This document shows, one piece after another, positions 11,655-24,759 of a stretch of DNA of 64,000 nt. Origin of the DNA: Primulina eburnea (taxonomy: Eukaryota > Streptophyta > Magnoliopsida > Lamiales > Gesneriaceae); assembly GCF_022965805.1 (NCBI RefSeq), contig NW_027330943.1, positions 1 through 64,000 of the forward strand, written 5' to 3'. Under the pieces are notes generated by a model. The model was not told the DNA's origin and did not search any database. It was given only the letters and a program-made list of their open reading frames with translations. Made by a program: the position numbers and the translations under genes. The stretch's first letter is position 1. Each line of letters begins with the position of its first letter.

Positions 11655-11662
11655 GTATATAT

Positions 11663-13438
11663 GCACGCCGCTGTACCGACGAGTTCGACGAATCATTTCC
11701 ATCTGACTAGTCAAGTAATCTGGTAGTGTTCTCAGGATACTGTTATGAATACTCGATCCACGGTTGGAAGATAATTACATTGTCGAATACAAATAGACAT
11801 GCAGTCATATATAGGCTAATTATCAATACTTTTCGAGTTTCTGAAATGTGTATAGCCATGTACTGCTAGAGGTATAATTTATAAAACCCACTAATCAACT
11901 CGAACAGATTATCATAAGTTTGGATTTATGGGTGTGTTTTTGAACTTTTATAAACCTAGGTAGTTATGAAATGACGGGTGAGAATAATGAGTCACTCGAA
12001 TGCAAGGTGAAGATAGTTGTAACTTTTGGCCTTTTGGGTAAGGTATATGTTTCACGAACCCCACAGATAAATTTCGCAGTGACGACAACTCACTGACTCA
12101 GGCCGAGTTCATATAATTTCCGATCAATTTTTGAATATTTATTCTATAAAATTTGTAACTATATGCTTTTTTTTTTTGTATATAAAGAGTGATCAAAGTT
12201 TAAATTTAATATGATTGATTTTTTGAAATAATTGAATAAAAATTATTGTTTCAAATAGGTAGCACAGCAGGCATGTGGACGAGTGGGAAAAGAAGACAAT
12301 TGGATGTGAGTCGAATAAAAAAGTTTTATTTCTTGAAATAGACTAAGGTCCACGTGTCATAATTGTTGAGGTCGAAAGTGTCTGGTTTTTTAAGGTTAAA
12401 TATCTGACACAACTTGTTCCCACATATTATCATTCATCACTTACCCATACCAATTTAAACCTCAATTGAATTATTCGGTCCCTCCATTTATTTTCTTGAA
12501 AGTAAATCCGTACCAACTTGTATTATATTTCTATGGATTCGAATACTAATACATAATCAAGAAATTATTCTTTTTCCCAAAGAAAAGAAAACCAAATTGT
12601 GAAGGAATGTTATAATTAATTAATCAGAGCGACATTATTGGGTAAACTTTCTACAATAATATATAAATGACGTTTTAAAAAATAGTTTATAGTTATGATT
12701 GGACGGAATTTAATTAATTTATTGAATAAGTTAACAATCTATCAGGTGATTCTAAAAAAAAGAAAAAAAATATGGTTTTTTTTTCACTTTATTTATGAAT
12801 TTTTTGATTTAAATTCCATTAAACTATGTCTAGCAAAAACCAAATACATCTCTCCTGCAATAAAAATATTAATAACTGCAAATAAATATGTCCGTATTGG
12901 AAAAAAATAAAAGAAAATAAAAAGTAATTATATTAATGTAAACTGATGGTAATTCTTTTTTTTTTTGTGGCTTTCTAAATTTACTGCAGAGCCAAAGTAG
13001 AAATCCAACTGCAGCAATGGACAACACCACAGTCTCGAGCTTTAACTTTAAATGAGAGAACCCCATGTGCCTCTTCCTCACTGTCCCCATGTATTTGATC
13101 AATTAATCTCTCATTACACCATATTTAAAGTTCATTTCATGTATATATGTATGGTTATGTATATTATCTACAAAGTTGACATGTTTCGGTTTTTTGTCTT
13201 TAAATCTGTAATAAATTAGGTTTTTTCTTACCTTTAATCCTTTTCTCGTAAGTGGCGGAGCCACATTCACTTTAATTAGTTAAATCATTCAAAAATACAT
13301 TTTGCTATTTTAAGTAAATTCCTGCCCAAATTACTTATTGAAAAGAAATACAATATTTAATTAGTTTATTTATTTTTTCTAAAAATAAAATTGTTTGAGT
13401 GCTAAAAATTATCACTACAACAAGGTTTTCAATATATA
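11663..13438. other. Intergenic, no secure gene
   Basis: AT-rich. A G-box/ABRE-like CCACGTGTC is at about 12350. A minus-strand frame at 12869-13102 includes a hydrophobic segment (VVLSIAAVGFLLWLC) but has no family match or promoter I can defend. Confidence 0.5.
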
Positions 13439-15308
13439 TCTATATCTATATACATATAAAAACAAAGTTGTTGTTAAATTTAGTAAGTTCCTGCCTAAAT
13501 AAAAAAGGAAACAAACAAAAAATATGGTAATATATATTATACTAAATGTCTAAAGATATTTAATTCATTATTAAAACTGCATATTAATGTCTGTGTATAA
13601 CTGCTTGAAAATTGAATATCTCCTAGGAATTACAAACCAAATTAAATTACATTTCAAATTTCAAATCCAGAAATTAAATTTCATTCTGGGAATTATAAAC
13701 CAAATTCAAATTGTTATTCAAAATTTAAATATGACTTCTGAAAATTTGAAACATGTTTCAAAAATTGTGCTCCATTGAAATCATTTTATTAATTTAAAAT
13801 TAATGACACATATATATAGATTTAAGGTTATTATAATTAAAAAAATCATCTTTATTTTAGATGAACTAATTTTTAATTTAATTTTATTTTTGAGATCTAA
13901 TATATTTATTCAATGACAATATAAAATCATTTTTCTCTTCAATATATTAACTATAATCTTAGACCAACAATTCTCGAATTGTTATAGATGATTAAAAAAT
14001 AATCGTATCAATTTAATATAACTGTCATTTTTATTATTTTTTTATTCATGCAAAATAATATAAACAAGGAAAAAATTTTAATTAACATATTTAGAATTAA
14101 GTCAAAAGACAAATTTTGTTAGGTAAATTACTTCAATGCCAAAATTGATTATGGAGTTGTATAGTAGACTATTGTTAATAATCAATGTTAAATAAATTTA
14201 TATTAAATACCAATTATTATTATTTTTTATACTTGAATACATTTATCTTCTTGGTTATCATTATAAATGTTTCTTTTAGAATTAGTTCCATTTATCTTAA
14301 TTATTTTTTGCTGTAAATATTTAAACAAAAAATATGGATTTGAGAGCCAGAATATCTCAACAATTTAGTTTTCATGGTTCGGTCAAGATGCTCATTGCAA
14401 CATCAGTATATACGTTAAGTGATATTACAAATATAATGATTTCTTTTAATTAAATAAAGTACATCTCCAACATAGATCATTCTCTTAGATTATGCAATGA
14501 CACTAGATTGATCGTGACAAGGCTCGAAAACCATGTTTTGGAAGGAAAAATTCTTACTGGAAGTAATGAAGGTCATAAAGTACTTATTCCAAGAATGTTA
14601 TTGACGTCTTTTGATCTAAGACTTCCTTTTAAATTTCAACGAAGACAGATCATCAGTAATCTTTGATTGTATCAGATGCAATGATAATTAACAAAAGTCA
14701 GGGGCAATCATTGTCACATGTAGGACCTTTTTTTTAAGAACCCTGTTTTTAGTCATGATCAGTTGTACGTTGCTGTATCCAGAGTTACGAATCCTAAGAG
14801 TGTAAAAATTTTGATATGTCATAGTGATAACAACCCAAAAAATTTAACGACAAATGTTGTATTTAAGAAAGTTTTTCAAAATTTGTAATTTGTTTTTGTT
14901 TTCTAATTGTATGATCTATAATTCATTTAGTTTATTTGTATTTTAATTTAAATTATTTATTGAAATTAAAACCTCATTAAAAGTTTGTATCATGTTTATC
15001 ATTTTATTTTGTTACAAATATTGTTTTCTACATAGTACATAAATTTATACGTGAATACAATATAATCGATAAACACATTATGTTATTCATTATCTAATAC
15101 AAGCGTGATATTAATTTTCAGCCGAAATACAAAGTGACTCTTTTATTCAGTGTTTCATTGTTAAGATCTATATGCATATGAAAACAATAAACATTTCACT
15201 TTGATAAAAAGTCACGTTATAGAAAAATAAACAAATTATCATACATACTAATTTTAATAATCAATTAGATAAAATAATTGTCCGTGCATCGCACGGGTGA
15301 AAAACTAG
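13439..15308 (+). mobile_element. Decayed Helitron
   Basis: The 3' end is diagnostic: stem CCGTGC (15282-15287), loop ATC, stem GCACGG (15291-15296), then a short spacer and CTAG at 15305-15308 followed by T. That is the hairpin plus CTRR terminus of plant Helitrons. Inside lies a PIF1-like helicase remnant. The 5' end is put at TC (13439) after an A because TCTATATCTATATACATAT resembles Helitron 5' ends; this boundary is much less certain than the 3' end. Confidence 0.75.
14469..14888 (+). pseudogene. Helitron PIF1-like helicase C-terminal remnant
   Basis: The frame from 14469 reads NIDHSLRLCNDTRLIVTRLE, then NHVLEGKILTGSNEGHKVLI and LPFKFQRRQ. These are the typical C-terminal blocks of the ATP-dependent PIF1-type helicases carried by plant Helitrons. 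After a stop at about 14665 the homology resumes in other frames, including QLYVAVSRVTNPKSVKIL and NVVFKKVFQNL. The remnant has at least one stop and frameshift and lacks the Walker motifs, so it cannot encode an active helicase. Confidence 0.82.
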
Positions 15309-16793
15309 TTAATTACAATAATTTCAACCTCATAGCTCAATTTTTGTCTGCCTTGACCATATGAATCATTACAAACACCCCCTCAAAAAAAGAAGCCAAT
15401 TTCAAGTTATTCACACATTCTAAGAACCATCAAATCTTGTTTTTTTTTTCTTCAAATGAATCATGCATTTTACACACACCTAGTCAAATTCTGTCTTACA
15501 TCAAAAGATTTATGTAGATAAGTTGCTTCTTTTTTCTGATATACATAATATATACGGTTTTTTCGGTCAGTTCGATATTTTAGTCGAAAAGATAAACGTT
15601 GGACCACATAGTGATTGCGTCTTAATAATGCAAATTGGATACAAATGGGGAAATAAAAAAGGGACACCCATGAATAATTTATGGAGGGCAGAAGTAGTTT
15701 TCAATAATCAGTGAGTTAAAACTTGCAGTGTCAATATCTCCATATGAGAGTAATTCGATACGATGATAGATGCTTGTTTGGGTCCTGGATCATATACTTT
15801 ACGTGTTTAACATATTATATTATACGTGAAATTTAATATAAAAAATTCGATATCTTATAGTTCATCTGATACTAAAGTACTAATTTTTTGTGACGAAATC
15901 CCCAACTGAAAAAATACACTAAAATAAGAAAGCCCGGATATAGTTGATTAATTTTGAGCGCATTAATTGCAATTTTGGATCATTAATTGTGGTTGGTTAC
16001 TTATATTTCAAGCATCTTTATTAAGACTTGTCTTCTTCCAAAACCCTCCAACTACCGCATAAAATCTTGTACAGCTTGTCTAATTAGAGAATATATATAT
16101 ATGCACATATATAAACATTAATTGTACTCCATAAGGGAAAATTTTGGTCAAATTTAAAATTTGCTCTCCTCATCTTTTTCAACATCCATCTTATTCTTAG
16201 AATTATGTGTTAGTAATATTTCATCAAACTAAATATTTTCTGCTCTAGGAATCATGTGTTTTTCCTATATGATCAAGTCCTTTTTTTTTTTTTACAAAAT
16301 AAGACGAACGATAAAAAACGATTTGACCTGAATCAAATATTTGTATAACTTCAGTCAATGATGGAGGTTAAAAACTTAGCTGACCAAAGGAAAGTTTTGT
16401 ACCATATCTACTTTTTTTCAAGGAGTCGGAATTGTTGCTCTACTGTAATTTTGAAAGAGTTTTGTAAGTTAATAACTATGACTGCTTGATTAAATTCTGC
16501 AGCAAATGTTGGCAATCGACACGTATCGGAACAATATTGGCTATTTTGATCAAGGAGACGATGAGATGAGAGAATAGTTACTTGGGGAAAATATTTCTCT
16601 CTGTTCCATTGAATTTCTGCTCCATGATGTTTCTTCCCTTTAAATGGGCACACAACGTTAAAGTTCGAAAAAATATTGACAAGGTTATATATATTATGGG
16701 TATTTTATTTTATTTGAATTCATTTTTATTATTTAGAGTGAATTCTCAAGCTGTTTATATATAGTAGTACCTCTTCAAGTAAAGTAAAATAAA

Positions 16794-16843
<50 letters not shown>

Positions 16844-17322
16844 GCATACAAACATGTATGTGTATGTATATGTATATCATGAGATGAAAACTCCAAACAT
16901 CAAATTATAATCTCCCCGCAAAAAAAATAACCGTGTTTTTTTGCTTTAACGAATTTTTTTCATGTTGTTACGCGACATCTCCATTGCGACCAAAAGGATC
17001 AAGCAGGCACCAAATTAAGGGAGAAACATAAATTTACTGCCCTTAGCAAACTATCTTATAAAATATAAAAATTTAAATTTCTCTATACTAAGTAAAAACA
17101 TGCATGTCTAATATTTATATAACTTTTCCAATGACATGTCCCTAAAAGAGTTTATTTGTTTATGCATATAGGTCAAGTTTTACAATTCTCTCACAAAAGA
17201 TCCAAATATGTTAATTAGTTAGTAATTTTAGAAAATATGTATTTGAGCATCGGACACAACATGAAATTTATACGATATATGAACTAATTTTTATCTTAAC
17301 CTTCAAACTATGCTTTTAGTAC

Positions 17323-17353
<31 letters not shown>

Positions 17354-18316
17354 GATAGCTTCCTTAGGGTTCGATGACAACAAAGAATATTACAAGGATT
17401 TTGACCACTTATAAATTGACGCGTGGCAGATAGTCATAAACCATCAGTTCAAAGGTTGCCCTCCTTTTTTAAACCTGTCAACTCTCCTCGAAGTTGCGAT
17501 TGGATGGATGCCTTCTCTTTTTTACCACATCACATCGTGAATGATTTCTGACCATCGGATCCGATCCAGCCAAACTCTTTTATTAACGTGTGGCGTAATT
17601 AAGTTTGCGTAACGAAATAATTTAATTATTACCTAATTTTATTAAATAAAGAGTGTACATGGCGACTTAATTTATTTTATACCGTTAACACATTTTAGCA
17701 CACGAGGAAAAAAAGACTTTAAAAGTGAGTTTTAGTAGTTATTTTCTTCTAACGGATGAAATATATCCCAATTAACAATAGTTTGTGCATCGACTTAATT
17801 CTAGTCATCATTAATAATTAACATTACTATGGTTAATATACAAACATAATCGATATCTTCTTGTACGAATTACACTTAAAAAAATATATATGTGGAATAT
17901 TCAATTCAATTAATGCAAGCTAATTAGTTTCCAAGAATAGGGGAAAAATCAAAGTAATATAATCAAGTTAATATAAAATGTATATTGGAAGAGATAATTA
18001 ATTTATAGAAGTAGGGACTGCCAAGCCTGATGGAACAACACCTTAGAACCACCGGATAATCTCTTCAACCTCAAAATCAAGATTCTCAGAGTTATCAAAG
18101 CCATTAGGGGAAAAAAAGAAGAAGAAGCAATTAATTAAATAACAGAAATTTGGTTCGCAAATCTTGAATTCGATGGAATCACTCTCATACCACTAATACT
18201 ACACCTCTGTTCTCTTTCTGACTTTTACATTTTTACATATACATATATATATTAGAGAGAGAGATAGAGAGAGAGTATAAATTTGTAATCACAAAAAAGA
18301 AAAGTGAAAGAAAGAA
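15309..18316 (+). other. Upstream region of the SEP3-type gene
   Basis: About 3 kb of AT-rich DNA without a supported gene. It includes an (AT)n tract at about 16797-16830, a GT/AT tract at 17320-17352, and ACGTG-core motifs near 17419 (GACGCGTGGCA) and 17586 (ACGTGTGGCG). A GA-rich leader (AGAGAGAGATAGAGAGAGAG) lies at 18255-18275, immediately before the start codon. Confidence 0.5.
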
Positions 18317-21300
18317 ATGGGAAGAGGGAGAGTTGAGCTGAAGAGAATAGAGAACAAGATCAACAGGCAAGTGACTTTTGCGAAACGGAGGAATGGGCTT
18401 TTGAAGAAAGCTTATGAGCTTTCTGTTCTTTGTGATGCTGAGGTTGCACTCATCATCTTCTCCAATAGAGGAAAGCTGTACGAGTTTTGCAGTAGCTCTA
18501 GGTATAAATTAAACAAAACAAAACAAACAATAAACCTTACAGTTTCTGCAATTGCAACACCTATATTTATGTATAAAATATATATAGTATTAGCTGGGGG
18601 TCTTTTAGTTTTATTTTTACCTTTCTTTCCTTGAACTTGTAAGATTCTTTCTGAATTATTTTGTTGTTTGGGATTGTTTGAGATCTGGGCTTGTCTCAAA
18701 ATTCAAACTTTTTTATGTTTTCTTTGAAGGGAGTGATTAGTGGAAGAAATGCAATTTTTTACTATCTTTTTTTGTGTTGTGAGAGATTGTTTTTCCATTC
18801 TAGTGATTGTTTTGAGTCGTATAGGACTCTGTGCTTGCGAGTTTTGTTAGATCTGCCAGAGGAAACCACGAAAAGAAGATTGTTTCTATATTTATGTTGA
18901 GTTTCTGCAGGCTTAGGTGTGAGATTTAATTTGCTTCAGCACTGCAAGTTTATTGCGCCTTTTGTGCTATTTTCTTTCTCTCTTCTTCTTTTTGGTTCAA
19001 TTTCAAGTTAAATATGCTCCGATCTAGTGTTCTGTTACCCTTTAAAACGCAACATGGAGCAAAATTCAAGTTTTCTTTAGTATATTAAAGAAGCATTTTA
19101 CCCTAATATAATACCAATAATTTTTTTTTGAATCTGATTTCTGCAACCCTTATCACCTCTCAGTTTTTTTTTTCCTTTTGTTAAACAAATTTCTTGTATA
19201 TAATTTAATTCTGGATGCAAGGGTTGGAGATCAATACTACAAGATATCTTTGTGTTGTGTTTTTGCCAAGATCCAAACTTTTTAGGGTTTTCTGTTAATC
19301 CTCTTCTTTCTTTCTTTCTTTCTTTTTTTTTTTAAAAAAAGTCAAAATTTCACTACGAGCTTATCTTAACTTAATTTTCTTTTCTTTTCGATATGTTTCG
19401 ACAGAAATATGGATACTGGCCAAGATTACTCTCTGGCCAGTGTGCCTAAAAAAAAAAGCAGCAGTTTCTTTTGAACCTAAGGATAAGCCTTGATCTGTTT
19501 TTCCCCTCTCCAAATGTTTCTTGTGTGTGATTTTTCTTAATTCTTTGTTAAAAATATATCGATTTGGGTTTCATTGATTTTTTTTTTCTCTCATCTTGTT
19601 AGGGTTTAATTTAGCAACATCAACATACATAATTTTCTTTTCCACAGTCATTCTCAGATCTCTTGGATTCTCCTAAAAATGACTAAGCCGCCCACAAATT
19701 TAAAGATTTTAAGTCATTTCCTGTTTTCTTAGCTTTTTTTCCTTTTTCTTGGTGGGACGTTTGATGCAAAGCAGTCTTTTTTCCGGGTAACAAGAAGGTG
19801 TTTCGGCTTATATGGGGATTCAGGGTTTTTTCTTTGAAAATTATTTTTTCTTAAACACTACATTCCTTTTAAAACAAGTGTACGAGTTACCACAATTTAC
19901 CCATGGGCAATTCATAGACCTTCACGAATACATACCGAAATTGAGTTACATGCTGTTCTTGGGGAATTTGGGACACCTTTGTACTTCTGGTATGCATTTT
20001 GATGTCCATCTCACAATCTAAGAAGGCTAATAATTGATTTGGCTCATGCTTTAGTTACAAATAAAATTAACGTTCTTTCTTGAGGTGTAATTGTATTTTG
20101 TTTAAGCTACTAATTACTTCTCTAAAATGGCTTGTCATACCCAGCAGCATTCTCAAAACATTGGAAAGGTATCAAAAGTGCAACTATGGAGCGCCGGAGA
20201 CGAACGTTTCCACAAGGGAGGCGCTGGTATTTAATTTGCTACTCTCTGATTGTTGGTTTCATATATATCCAAGTGCTTTTTATGCAGTTTGGTTTATTTA
20301 TTAGGTTAATTTCTGGTCTGAAATTTGTTTACAGTTATGTAAGTCTATTATTTGAACTGCCCGTGATTAAGATAATATACTTTAGTAACAACAACAAGAA
20401 CAAAACAGTACTGTGTAAACAAAATAAAACAATTAAAAAAATTCAGAAGTGGTTTAGTTATCATAATTTTAATACAAATTTTTTAGTTCTTTTAGATGGT
20501 ACCAGATTTTCTCAACAAAGATTTTGGTTTTGTACCAGATTTTACAATTCATTTTATCTTCATAAAATTCTAAAAACTCTTCATAAAAAACATGGATGTG
20601 ACATCTACACCTCCATTGTTAAGAATAATAAAATAAATTTTCTTATTAAGATTTTGTTGAATTGTAAAATTGGTAACTATATTTCTTCAATGCCTCAATG
20701 GTTTTAACGGGTTATCTGATAGTCTTACTTTGTTAAATAAGAAATCTTCTATATGATTGCAAGAGTAAGTTTATCCGGAATGATGAAATATATATTATAA
20801 TAAAGATTTTGTGGAAATATAGATTTGCAGTTAACCCAGAATTGTTGGTTAAAATATTTCATAAACCAGAAAAATTCTTTTTTAAAAAAAAACTTCAGAG
20901 TGGTGTTCTCAAATTTCATTTTAACATTTCACTTTTTGCGATGAATTTCCAGAATGTTAGTTAGTTGGAAGTTGTTTCTCAAGCGAAGTTTGGTAAAAAT
21001 GGTGAAGGAAACAAGAGATTATATTGTATATATCATATGGTGGAGAAGAATTGACTAGTGTATAAAAGAGAAATTAATATTTCTTTTTTGACATAGAATT
21101 GCATATTTTCCTCCACACAATGAAGTAACAACATATGGAGACGATGGTACTTGTAGAAACTGTGGATGAAATTTCAACTACAACTTAATTTTAAAAACTT
21201 CATGCTATTCTAGAGTTACCTACATTTATCAACCCTTTCCTCTTCCTCGAAATATTTGATATATGTGATGTTTCTCGTTGAAAAAATAATTAATTTTATT

Positions 21301-22870
21301 ACATCTCTATCTTCATAAGTTTTTTAGGACGTTATATATTATATTGAATTGAAGTGGATTTAATTCCATAGGAAATATGTCTCTGGTTTTATGAATCTGA
21401 CACGGGTTTTCTTCCCGTTTCAAAATTTACGTTGCTGGAGTCCCATTTTTTTAAAGTGGAAGAAAAAATATTATGTACATCAAGTCTGAGAAAAAGTATG
21501 TTCTGTCAAAACTACCCAATAAATCTTCCAGAAAAATATGGAAATTAAAGCAAATAGATTTGAAGTCCAGAGAAAAAAGACGAGGTAGAACACTTCGGGC
21601 TAGTGTTGTTAATTGATTTCATTGGCTAATAACAGGAACTGAGCAGTCAGCACGAGTATATGAAGCTTAAAGCACGCTATGAAGCCCTACAGCGTTCACA
21701 AAGGTTTGTCAACTCCAATTGTCATATAAGAAATTATCAGAACATATACATGATTAATTGAATGACAGTTTGTGCCAAAAAAAAGTGGGCTGAACGGTTA
21801 ATTTTTTGTGGTAATTAATGTGTTAATAATGCTAGGAATCTTCTGGGTGAGGATCTTGGTCCTCTGAGTAGCAAGGAGCTTGAATCACTCGAAAGACAGC
21901 TCGACATGTCGCTGAAGCAGATCAGATCAACACGGGTATGTACTGCATCTTTTCAATCTTGTGATGCAACGGAAAATTTGTTTGATGAAGTAATAGAGAA
22001 AGTTATCCATTAGTTTATCGCACCTTTCCGATCATTGTCTCCAAGAAGTAAGTAGATTGTAAGATTATATTTATGTAAATAAAAGTTTTGATAAATGATG
22101 GGTGGAAGCCGGCAATGAATTCTTGAAAATTCGAATGCGCAGACTCAAGCCATGCTGGATACCCTCACAGATCTTCAAAGAAAGGTATTTAAATTAAACT
22201 CCATTTCGTCAACTAACCCTTCATTTACCAATATGTTAATCTGGGTTGTTTTATACGGGTAGGAGCATGCCCTCAATGAAGCCAACAAGAGTTTGAAACA
22301 ACGGGTATGCCATGCATGCATGCATATTCTTCAGTTTACTTAGTCCATCCTTAATAACTGGACAGGCGATGCGTGGCCTATCAAACGTTTCAATTTCCAT
22401 GAACAAATCATTCGTTCCACAAAATTTCTTGAACTATCCTCTCCATATATGTGAATCAGACGACGAATTATTGGTCAGTCGGCCTAAATTTTGATGGGTT
22501 TGGTTTTGTTTTTGTATGAAGCTGATGGAGGGAAGTCAAATAAGTCTGCAATGGAATCCAAATGCTCAAGATGTCGCGTATGGAAGGCAATCAGCTCACC
22601 CTCAGGCCGATGGTTTTTTCCATCATCTCGATTGTGAACCAACTCTGCAAATTGGGTACTCGATTCAATCCACATATAAATTAGAGAGATTTGTGGCTTT
22701 GCATGATTTTGTGCTATCGTATTAACAAATTTCTGACTAGTATAACATGTATATCTGAATTTTTTTTTGGTTAGAACTAATGAAATTATTGAAATTTCAG
22801 GTATCAGAACGATCCAATAGCAGCAGCAGGGCCAAGCCTGAATAACTATATATCTGGCTGGCTGCCATGA
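18317..22870 (+). CDS. SEP3: SEPALLATA3/AGL9-clade MADS-box transcription factor
   Basis: Class E floral homeotic regulator, which forms tetramers with other MADS proteins on CArG boxes. Eight exons: 18317-18501, 20148-20226, 21636-21703, 21836-21935, 22143-22184, 22263-22304, 22522-22655 and 22801-22870. The product is 239 residues. Exon sizes 185, 79, 100, 42 and 42 are typical of MIKC genes. The MADS domain (1-61) starts [20 protein letters not shown], followed by the I region ([20 protein letters not shown]). The K domain includes [20 protein letters not shown]. The C-terminal motifs are [20 protein letters not shown] and [13 protein letters not shown], diagnostic of the SEP3/FBP2 clade. 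All frames join without stops, so the gene looks intact. Introns 1 and 2 are long (1,646 and 1,409 nt), a usual site for MADS regulatory elements. Confidence 0.96.
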
Positions 22871-24759
22871 TAGATCAACGGAAACAAATGCAAACGCGAC
22901 TCTTACTTAATTTGGTTGCATTTCTCCGTCGTCATAACATCATCCTATGTGTCGTAAACGTGTTTGAATAATAGAACGACTTCTCAAAAGACTTCGCTAT
23001 CATCCATTACTGTAATTATTATTATTGTTATTATATTCCACTTTGTGGAATAAACGTGTGCAAGAAATGTTCTTAGCTTTTATTTCCTCTTTATTCGCAC
23101 TTCGCGTAAAGAAATTTTTACCCTATTCTAATTGCAAATTAAAGCAATTTGTATGTATTGCAATAGCAAAAACAAAACCAAGACATATGCTTAGTACCAA
23201 GTAATATAAGTTGCAATATCATATATTATATTTATAAGAAATGATTACTTAAATATCGAATTAATATAACACTGGAGTCTAATGTTCTTTTCGTTGTTGA
23301 TGTTTTAAATATCTATAATTTTTAAACTAAGGTCTGATCGTGGAAGATTTGTAACATCTTAACACATTCTTGAACTTTTATTTTTGCAGAAAAATCAACT
23401 AATCAGACTTCTCGACAAAAACTTGTGTGAGACAGTCTTATAGATGGTATTTTGTGAAACAGATCTCTTATGTGGGTCATCTGTGAGAAAATATTAATTT
23501 TAATTGTGAATATTAATATGATTGATTTATTTCACAACAAAAAATTCATAAGATCGTCTCAGACAAGACTTGTTCTCCCATATATTATTAACCAGAGACG
23601 CATGAGTCATGACCAACCTTTGACAAGATTGATAATTGTTATCATCTTACCCAACAAAAATAAAAATTTGTCTCATCAAATCAAATAATGTAGAGGTCAA
23701 TTCAAATTGCAACTTGCCACAATCACGATCTAAATAAAATAATCGCTGCTTTTACGTCCCATCTCGGGAACTTTTTTCCCCACTTTTTTGTTCATTTTCT
23801 TTTTGTTAAAACAAAAGGTTTATAAATGGAAATTATTACGACGAATACTCACTAAGCCCCTTGTACAAAATAAGACACTGTCCGTTTTCCACTGTATAAT
23901 ATAAAAGGACAAAGTAGCGTAATTTCGTGGCTGTGTATAGAGGATAAGGCCAAAGTATGCCTTGATAAATCGGCGGGTGGCGCGTGTCATTTACTCATGG
24001 GATGTGTCAGCCCAATCAATTTTCCTTTTGCTTTCCCAGACAGCGACTACCGAACAGCACGCTTATTTCATTTTCTTTCGCTATACGCGTGTGGAATTAT
24101 TGAATATAAATCCCATGCGACCGGTGTTGTACCTCAATCCATAGTCTAACCTACCAGTCTTTTGTTTGTATTTCACGATTTTTGATTTACAGTAGGATGA
24201 GATGATAATGCTGTGTGAATTTGTTGAGATAATAAATTGATAAACATTATCAAATCTTTAGATTTTTTTGAATCTTGATCCGAAAAATCTAACTATTTCT
24301 TATCCCATAAATGGAGCAATATATGATTCTTGAAAATAATAATAATAATTATAAAAATTATGAAAGCGTAATGTACAACGCTGGTAAGATGGAGTTCACG
24401 ACACAGGATATTAACTTGGAAGATAATGAACAGTCGCCATTGGGAATAATGATACCAAAAAAATTATTAATTTATTTTCTATAAGAAATCTGCCATTGAA
24501 GATTCGTGTTCTCACTTCGATCCACCCTCTGGGCCTTTTTTGATCATGTTCTCATGCCTCGTTTTTTGATCTTCCATTTGTAGCCGAAAAAGAAAATTTC
24601 TTATAAATATCATTAATCTTATCCGTTTTCGTAATACCGAAGTTTATCCATTTACCTCGATTTTCGCACTAATTTCCCACCTCAAATTAGCATAAAAAGC
24701 TTTTATTTTTATAATTAAAGTCTACAAAATCAATCCTCCGGGGGAAAAAAGCTTCGAGT
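22871..24759. other. SEP3 3' flank and upstream of the 24760 gene
   Basis: The first ~200 bases are probably SEP3 3'UTR (TTATTCCACTTTGTGGAATAA hairpin at about 23033). A degraded GTGAGAC-type repeat lies at 23416-23572. The part near 23970-24010 has GCGCGTGTCA and GATGTGTCAGCC promoter-like motifs. No coding region is supported. Confidence 0.5.
23416..23572 (+). repeat. ~180 bp GTGAGAC-type repeat, copy 6 (degraded)
   Basis: Recognisable from AAAACTTGTGTGAGAC, GATCTCTTATGTGGGTCA and GTCTCAGACAAGACT, but with an internal deletion and many substitutions. An old copy. Confidence 0.7.

Noticed and set aside
12869..13102. 77-residue minus-strand frame with a hydrophobic segment
   Set aside because: Could be a small membrane peptide, but there is no family resemblance and the C-terminal part is low complexity.
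18273..18282. GTATAAATTT just upstream of the SEP3 ATG as a TATA box
   Set aside because: Only about 40 bases before the ATG, which would leave almost no leader; more likely part of the GA-rich leader itself.
20132..20707. 191-residue frame overlapping SEP3 exon 2
   Set aside because: Runs in a different frame from the MADS exon through AT-rich intron; no homology.
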